Of a stretch of 64,000 bases of DNA, positions 59,465-64,000 are shown piece after piece. The DNA comes from Lactiplantibacillus nangangensis (GTDB taxonomy: Bacteria; Bacillota; Bacilli; Lactobacillales; Lactobacillaceae). Below the pieces are notes generated by a model, which was not told the origin of the DNA, made no database searches, and worked only from the letters and a program-made list of their open reading frames with translations. Made by a program: the position numbers and the translations under genes. The stretch lies in the NCBI RefSeq assembly GCF_005405065.1, contig NZ_BJDI01000001.1, forward strand, positions 62,001-126,000, read 5' to 3'. Numbering within the stretch: the first letter of the stretch is position 1; every line of letters starts with the position of its first letter.

Positions 59465-60439
59465 ATGAATAGTATCGAATTAGACCAACACTTACGCAGT
59501 GAGGATCCGATTGAAACACAGCAACGGCTACATGGTGGTAACATCAATGATGTCAAAATTACAGCTAGCCATTCTGGCATCCCAGAAATGCCCAAGACTA
59601 CTTTCTTTAAACGTGGCAATATTTTTGTTAACAAACACCATCGATACTCATATATGCCAGCCCATACCCACAGCTTTATTGAACTTAACTATATGTATTC
59701 CGGCCATAGTACCCAATACATTAATGACGAAAAGATAACCTTACACGAACATGAAATTATTTTAATGGATAAGGATATTGTTCAAAAAATCGACTACGTT
59801 GGAAAAAACGATATTTTAATCAACATTCTGATTCGTGATGATTCAATTCTGACTAGCATTTTGACTAATCTTTCACAGTCTAAGAACCTTGCGACACAAT
59901 TTATGATCAATGCTGCGCAAGTAAACGCCGTCCATAATAACTTTGTCGTTTTTGATATCCGTAAAAATGAAATGGCCCTATCCCTCATTAATGATCTAAT
60001 TATTAAAGGACTCGGCAATGACCCCTATCGTAATCGTTCAATGAACTTATTGTTATCGCTAATTTTAACCGAATTAGCTAATGCTATTGAAGTAACTGCC
60101 CAAGCAGCTGCGGACAACCACAATGATTTATCTCATATTCTGACTTATATTGACAGGCACTTTACAACATTAAGTTTGCAACAATTAGGTAAACATTTTG
60201 GCTACAACGCTAATTATTTGGGCAATAAATTGAAGGCGGAAACTGGACTGACTTTTAAAGAATTGATTGCGAAAAAACGATTAGCTGAAGCCGAAGAGCT
60301 ACTCCTCGAGACTAATTATTCAATTAACGAAATTTCTGAACGTATTGGCTATCAAAGTCCACCGTCACTTTTTAAACTGTTTGATAAATCACTCGGATTA
60401 ACCCCAATTCAATACAAACAAAACAAGTTGAAATACTAA
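59465..60439 (+). CDS. AraC-family regulator with cupin domain
   Basis: This 324-residue regulator has an N-terminal cupin (YMPAHTHSFIELNYMYSG, residues about 60-150) that could bind a sugar, and a C-terminal double HTH (YIDRHFTTLSLQQLGKHFGYNANYLGNKLKAETG; ISERIGYQSPPSLFKLFDKSLGLTPIQYK). It is divergent from the MFS-rhamnosidase-ROK operon and is probably its activator. ATG at 59465 follows AGAGG; the longer frame starts in the promoter. Confidence 0.9.
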   Translation: MNSIELDQHLRSEDPIETQQRLHGGNINDVKITASHSGIPEMPKTTFFKRGNIFVNKHHRYSYMPAHTHSFIELNYMYSGHSTQYINDEKITLHEHEIILMDKDIVQKIDYVGKNDILINILIRDDSILTSILTNLSQSKNLATQFMINAAQVNAVHNNFVVFDIRKNEMALSLINDLIIKGLGNDPYRNRSMNLLLSLILTELANAIEVTAQAAADNHNDLSHILTYIDRHFTTLSLQQLGKHFGYNANYLGNKLKAETGLTFKELIAKKRLAEAEELLLETNYSINEISERIGYQSPPSLFKLFDKSLGLTPIQYKQNKLKY

Positions 60440-60493
60440 AAAACGATTTGGTTTTCCAGCAAAGTTATTTTGCTGAAAGCCAAATCGCTTTTT
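60439..60493. terminator. Bidirectional terminator
   Basis: AAACGATTTGG...CCAGCAAA pairs with TTTGCTG...CCAAATCG, flanked by A and T runs, between the AraC and UbiB-like genes. Confidence 0.88.
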
Positions 60494-60494
60494 C

Positions 60495-62225
60495 TTATTT
60501 TTGTCGCCAATGTCGATACCAAGAATGTAGCGTACCAATCACTAGTCCAATAATCACCACGACCGCCGTCACGTATCCAAAGATCCCGATATACGTAATC
60601 CAATTGTTGTCGGAATGACTCTGAACCAATAACGACGACCCCACGATCAATGCGGCCAAAATGACGGCCAAGACAACTTTATTTACCATTGTATCAATCC
60701 GGTCGATAAACATCTTCCGGTGTGAGAACACGATATTGACCCGTGTTTGCCCATTTTCAAATGTATCTAACGCTGACAACAACCGCGACGGTAGTTTAGG
60801 CGTGTCGCGCAAGCTTTGGGCAGTCGCCAACAAGCCATCTTCCAATTCATTGCGTAAGTTTAAGTGTTCACGCATGTACTGACGGGCAAATGGCCGCGCC
60901 ACGTCCATCATCGATAGTGTTGGATCAAGCGTTTCAACAATGCCTTCGATCGTTCCAAACGCTTTGCCGAGTAACGTGACTTCAGGATTAACCTGAATAT
61001 TATTAGTCCGACAAACTTTAACCATTTCAAAAATTAGGCCTTGGAAGTCAATATCACCTAAACCGGAGTTGTAATACTGGCCTAAAAACGGTGCTAACTC
61101 ACTAAAGAAAGCTTCCTCGTCGACCTCACCCGTCCGATTGGAAATAGCCAAAATAGCTTTACCAACTTGGCGCGTGTTTTCAGTCGTAACCGCGATCACC
61201 ACATTCGCAATCCCGTCCATCAAGTTAGGGCTGATTGAGCCCATCATGCCAAAGTCTAGATAGACCAAACGATATGGAGGTAACTTCCGTTTACCAATGA
61301 TTCCAGTCGTTTTCGCTACGGTATCGTTATACCCAATATCATCTTTTTTCAGTTCTCGCAAAAGAATATTACCGGGATGTGGATCAGCGTGGAAAAAGCC
61401 ATCTTCAAAAACTTGTTTTAAGAAATTAGTGACCAAAACATGCGCTAAATATTGGCGTTCTTCATCATAACGATGGTCGTCAGCTTCATCCGCCTTAATC
61501 ATTTTCGCCATAAAGTGTTGAATGCTCGTTCCGGGCATGTATTGATTAACGAGCACTTTCTGGGTACTGTATTTCGCATACACATGAGGCACTCGCAAAA
61601 TATCATCATGATCATTTAAGTGATAAAACCGGGTCCCATTGCGAACTTCAATACTGGTATCTAACTCGTTGAATAGTGACCGTTTAATCTCTGCGACCAT
61701 TTCTCGTAAGTCAATGACCGAGGAATCTGGAATATACCGTAATAGCGGTAAGGCGCGTTCAAATAATGAAATATCCAACGCGACTTCGGCATCAATGCCT
61801 GGATGCTGGACTTTGACCACAACTTTTTGGCCATTTAACAACGTCGCATGATGGGTCTGCCCCATTGAAGCTGACGCGAATGGTTTTTCATCAAAGCTGG
61901 CAAACATTTCAGACATTTGCTTACCAGTTTGCGTTTCAATCGTCTTTTTGACCACGTCAAATGAATCTGACCGTACGTTATCTTGTAATTTTTTAAATTC
62001 ATTCGCAAATTCAGGCTTCACAATATCTGTTCGTGAAGACAAAATCTGACCAACTTTAATAAAAGTCGGCCCAAGCTCTTCAAAGGCGGCCCGCACCTGA
62101 CTTGGATGCTTTTGGCGTGCTAAATTGCTCAACACATTATATTTACGGATCACACTGACAATCGTTCGGAACCGTGTATGTCGGTTCTGATTGGCTTGCC
62201 ACTTAGGAATTGGTTCTTCAGCCAT
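60495..62225 (-). CDS. UbiB/ABC1-family atypical kinase
   Basis: This 576-residue protein has the UbiB pattern: the KxGQ motif in FIKVGQILSSR, an Ala/Ser-rich loop (SASMGQTHHATL) in place of the usual glycine loop, the KVQHPG Lys region, HADPHPGN and DFGMMG, and two C-terminal membrane helices. UbiB proteins support quinone or lipid metabolism by an ATPase activity. As this group makes no ubiquinone, the role may be lipid or menaquinone related. It is a single gene convergent with the AraC regulator. Confidence 0.88.
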   Translation of the reverse strand: MAEEPIPKWQANQNRHTRFRTIVSVIRKYNVLSNLARQKHPSQVRAAFEELGPTFIKVGQILSSRTDIVKPEFANEFKKLQDNVRSDSFDVVKKTIETQTGKQMSEMFASFDEKPFASASMGQTHHATLLNGQKVVVKVQHPGIDAEVALDISLFERALPLLRYIPDSSVIDLREMVAEIKRSLFNELDTSIEVRNGTRFYHLNDHDDILRVPHVYAKYSTQKVLVNQYMPGTSIQHFMAKMIKADEADDHRYDEERQYLAHVLVTNFLKQVFEDGFFHADPHPGNILLRELKKDDIGYNDTVAKTTGIIGKRKLPPYRLVYLDFGMMGSISPNLMDGIANVVIAVTTENTRQVGKAILAISNRTGEVDEEAFFSELAPFLGQYYNSGLGDIDFQGLIFEMVKVCRTNNIQVNPEVTLLGKAFGTIEGIVETLDPTLSMMDVARPFARQYMREHLNLRNELEDGLLATAQSLRDTPKLPSRLLSALDTFENGQTRVNIVFSHRKMFIDRIDTMVNKVVLAVILAALIVGSSLLVQSHSDNNWITYIGIFGYVTAVVVIIGLVIGTLHSWYRHWRQK

Positions 62226-62693
62226 TTGCAGGCCCCCTTGCTAATCATAATTTATCTCTATTATCCATCTTTCAACCTAAATTCGCACTAACTGAATCAC
62301 CTTTTTCAGAAAAAAGGTTGACAGGAACTCAAAACGGCTGTAAATTATAGGCACATTAAAAAACGGTTAACAAACGCGTTGATAAACACAGTACGTGATT
62401 GTCGTCCTTTTCAGAGAGTGCCGGTTTGGTGAGATGGCACAATGACACAATTACCGAAAATCAGTTTTGAGCGGCAGTGACGATGGCTTAGCCTAGTTGC
62501 TGTTGGGTGCTCCCATTATCGAGCCAGGGTATCGCAAGTGACCGGTCACTTGCCGTACCTGTGAAGGTAATTATAGCAATATAATTACAAAGCTAAGGTG
62601 GTAACGCGTTTTAAACGTCCTTGTATCTGAGAGATCTCTCAGAATGCAAGGACGTTTTTTTGTTTAACCGGCAAAAATTAAGGAGTGTTTTAC
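62226..62693 (+). promoter_or_regulatory. brnQ promoter and leader
   Basis: TTGACA (62318-62323) and TAAATT (62341-62346), 17-bp spacing, start a leader of about 340 nt that holds a complete T-box (next entry). No other gene lies in this gap. Confidence 0.85.
62365..62661 (+). ncRNA. T-box riboswitch, isoleucine specifier
   Basis: The leader has AGTA (62390-62393 area), AGAGAG followed by the GTGCC/GGCAC hairpin with GGTTTGGTG, then GAAA-ATC-AGTTTTGAGC. The specifier is ATC (62460-62462), isoleucine. The T-box proper AAGGTGGTAACGCG is at 62595-62608, and the terminator AACGTCC...GAGAGA/TCTCTC...GGACGTT with TTTTTT is at 62614-62661. Uncharged tRNA-Ile would stabilise the antiterminator and allow brnQ expression. 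Specifier choice is inferred from position in the conserved pattern. Confidence 0.9.
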
Positions 62694-64000
62694 ATGCTAA
62701 ATAAAATCCAAAAACGAAACTTAACAAAACGTGATTATGTCACCCTCAGTTCCATGATCTTCGCCCTCTTCTTTGGCGCTGGTAACTTAATCTTTCCACT
62801 GCATCTTGGGCAATTAGCTGGGAGTCATTGGGGTGTTGCGGCCGTGGGCTTTCTAGTAACAGCCGTCCTACTCCCATTGCTCTCCGTTTTAGCCGTCTGC
62901 GTGACCAAATCTAAAGGCGTCTACGACATTGGTAAGCCGCTCGGCGCAACGTTTGCCATTGTCTTTATGGTTCTGATTCACTTTACCATCGGCCCCTTCT
63001 TCGGTACGCCACGGACCGCGACCGTTTCTTTCACCGTTGGCCTGGCACCATTTTTCCCAGCTAAGTATCAAACGCTGGCTTTACTTGTCTTCTCCGCCGC
63101 TTTCTTTGGCCTAGCTTATTACTTATCCTTGGAACAACATAAAATCATGAACCGTGTCGGTAAATTATTAAATCCCTTATTTTTGCTATTATTAGTCGTC
63201 GTTTTCTTTGTCGCTTTCAGTAGTCCCCTAGCTAGTGCCGGAAACACTGCGGCTACTGCAGCTTATCAAACAGCTGGTTTCACAAATGGCTTCTTGCAAG
63301 GCTATAACACGATGGATGCCTTGGCTGGGTTGGCATTAGGCGTCACCATCGTCACCGCCGTCAACTTCATGGGTCAAACCGATCCGAACAAGGCTGCTTG
63401 GGTCACCGCACGCGCTGGGCTATTTTCCATGAGCTTTGAAGGCGTCATCTACGTGCTCTTAATCCTAGTCGGTGCGCAATCGTTAGGCATGTTTAAACTT
63501 TCCGATAACGGCGGGGTCGCTTTTAATCAAATCGTTAATCATTACATGGGTACTTTTGGTCAAGCCGTTTTGGCCGTTCTGATCATCACGACCTGTTTAA
63601 CGACCGCGATTGGTCTAGTCGCTGCTTTTGCTCAAGACTTCCATAAACACTTTGGCTTTTTGAGTTATAAGGCTTGGTTACGACTCACTTGTTTGGCGTC
63701 ATTCTTGACTGCCAATGTTGGCCTAAACCAAATCATTGCTTGGTCGACCCCCGTCCTCATGTTTCTTTACCCGTTGGCCATGGCACTCATCTTCTTGTCC
63801 ATCTTATCGCCATTATTCCACCGAGCAGCGGTCGTTTATCGCTGGGTCGTGGTCTTCACCGTTGTTCCTGCGCTATTTGATATGATGGCAGCCTTCCCAG
63901 CATCCGTCAGTCAATCAGCGCTTGGTCACGCAATGGCACACGTTCAATCGTTCATGCCACTCGCAGCTAGCGGGATGGATTGGCTCGTTCCCGCTTTAGT
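62694..64000 (+). CDS. brnQ: Branched-chain amino acid transporter BrnQ (partial, C-terminal end missing)
   Basis: This secondary transporter (LIVCS family) has 435 codons in the window, close to the full family length of about 440-460. The N-terminus DYVTLSSMIFALFFGAGNLIFPLHLGQ is typical, as is the region IGPFFGTPRTATVSFTVGL. It carries Ile, Leu and Val, coupled to a cation. ATG at 62694 follows AAGGAG. It is controlled by the Ile T-box. The stop codon lies outside the window. Confidence 0.93.
   Translation, partial: MLNKIQKRNLTKRDYVTLSSMIFALFFGAGNLIFPLHLGQLAGSHWGVAAVGFLVTAVLLPLLSVLAVCVTKSKGVYDIGKPLGATFAIVFMVLIHFTIGPFFGTPRTATVSFTVGLAPFFPAKYQTLALLVFSAAFFGLAYYLSLEQHKIMNRVGKLLNPLFLLLLVVVFFVAFSSPLASAGNTAATAAYQTAGFTNGFLQGYNTMDALAGLALGVTIVTAVNFMGQTDPNKAAWVTARAGLFSMSFEGVIYVLLILVGAQSLGMFKLSDNGGVAFNQIVNHYMGTFGQAVLAVLIITTCLTTAIGLVAAFAQDFHKHFGFLSYKAWLRLTCLASFLTANVGLNQIIAWSTPVLMFLYPLAMALIFLSILSPLFHRAAVVYRWVVVFTVVPALFDMMAAFPASVSQSALGHAMAHVQSFMPLAASGMDWLVPAL

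Noticed and set aside
62318-62333. TTGACAGGAACTCAA as a further FLP-like box
   Set aside because: The half-sites are 7 bp apart, not 6, and TTGACA is the -35 of the brnQ promoter.

Overview
The window looks like chromosomal DNA of a lactic acid bacterium of the Lactiplantibacillus plantarum group. The grounds are a pckA gene next to a LytA-type NlpC/P60 hydrolase, two csc/WxL cell-surface clusters with an LPQxxE-like anchor, an ascorbate-type PTS, CcpA-type cre sites, strong AGGAGG ribosome sites and several TTG starts. I see no rRNA, prophage, insertion sequence or CRISPR array. There is one tRNA gene, tRNA-Ala(CGC). A perfect 16-bp parS-like site at 50102-50117 suggests an origin-proximal position.

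Layout. 1-3.3 kb: an ascorbate-type PTS (EIIA, EIIB and the start of EIIC) opposite a BglG/MtlR-type regulator. 3.4-12.7 kb: a Ca2+-type P-type ATPase, a 5'-nucleotidase-like phosphoesterase, an AEC permease, an aldo/keto reductase, a two-subunit ThrE exporter and UppP. 12.9-16.7 kb: a macro-domain/TetR/membrane-protein operon, a DUF1002 protein and a MarR regulator. 17-24.3 kb: a TetR regulator, pckA, lytA with a WalR-like box, tRNA-Ala, menG and a YdcF-like gene. 24.4-32.5 kb: a metal and redox region, described below. 32.6-36.7 kb: PepO, a GNAT-like protein and NADH oxidase. 36.9-46.8 kb: two WxL/DUF916 cell-surface clusters, one with a frameshifted DUF916 gene. 47.2-54.4 kb: a MoxR/VWA operon, parS and sbcCD. 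54.8-60.4 kb: an aquaglyceroporin, then an alpha-rhamnosidase-like/MFS/ROK operon opposite an AraC regulator. 60.5-64 kb: a UbiB-like kinase and a T-box-controlled brnQ, cut by the window edge.

The most interesting system is in 25.3-32.5 kb. An FNR-like protein (31801-32475) has an FNR-type recognition helix and two cysteines placed like those of L. casei FLP. Three promoters carry a TTGA-N6-TCAA box centred exactly 32 bp upstream of the centre of the -10 element, the class II activator position. They drive a P1B metal ATPase with an unusual CPG motif and no metal-binding domain, an 80-aa HMA protein, and a second HMA protein in an operon with a Dps homologue that has lost most of its ferroxidase ligands. 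This looks like a compact redox-gated metal export module. Next to it is a thioredoxin/CsoR-family operon whose repressor lacks the copper-binding His (CstR-like) and has its operator in the promoter spacer.

Noncoding DNA is also rich. Two convergent intergenic regions hold copies of one structured element whose arms change sequence but keep pairing. Two other large multi-hairpin elements lie at about 9.29-9.46 kb and 15.54-15.83 kb, and a three-part cruciform lies inside a csc operon.
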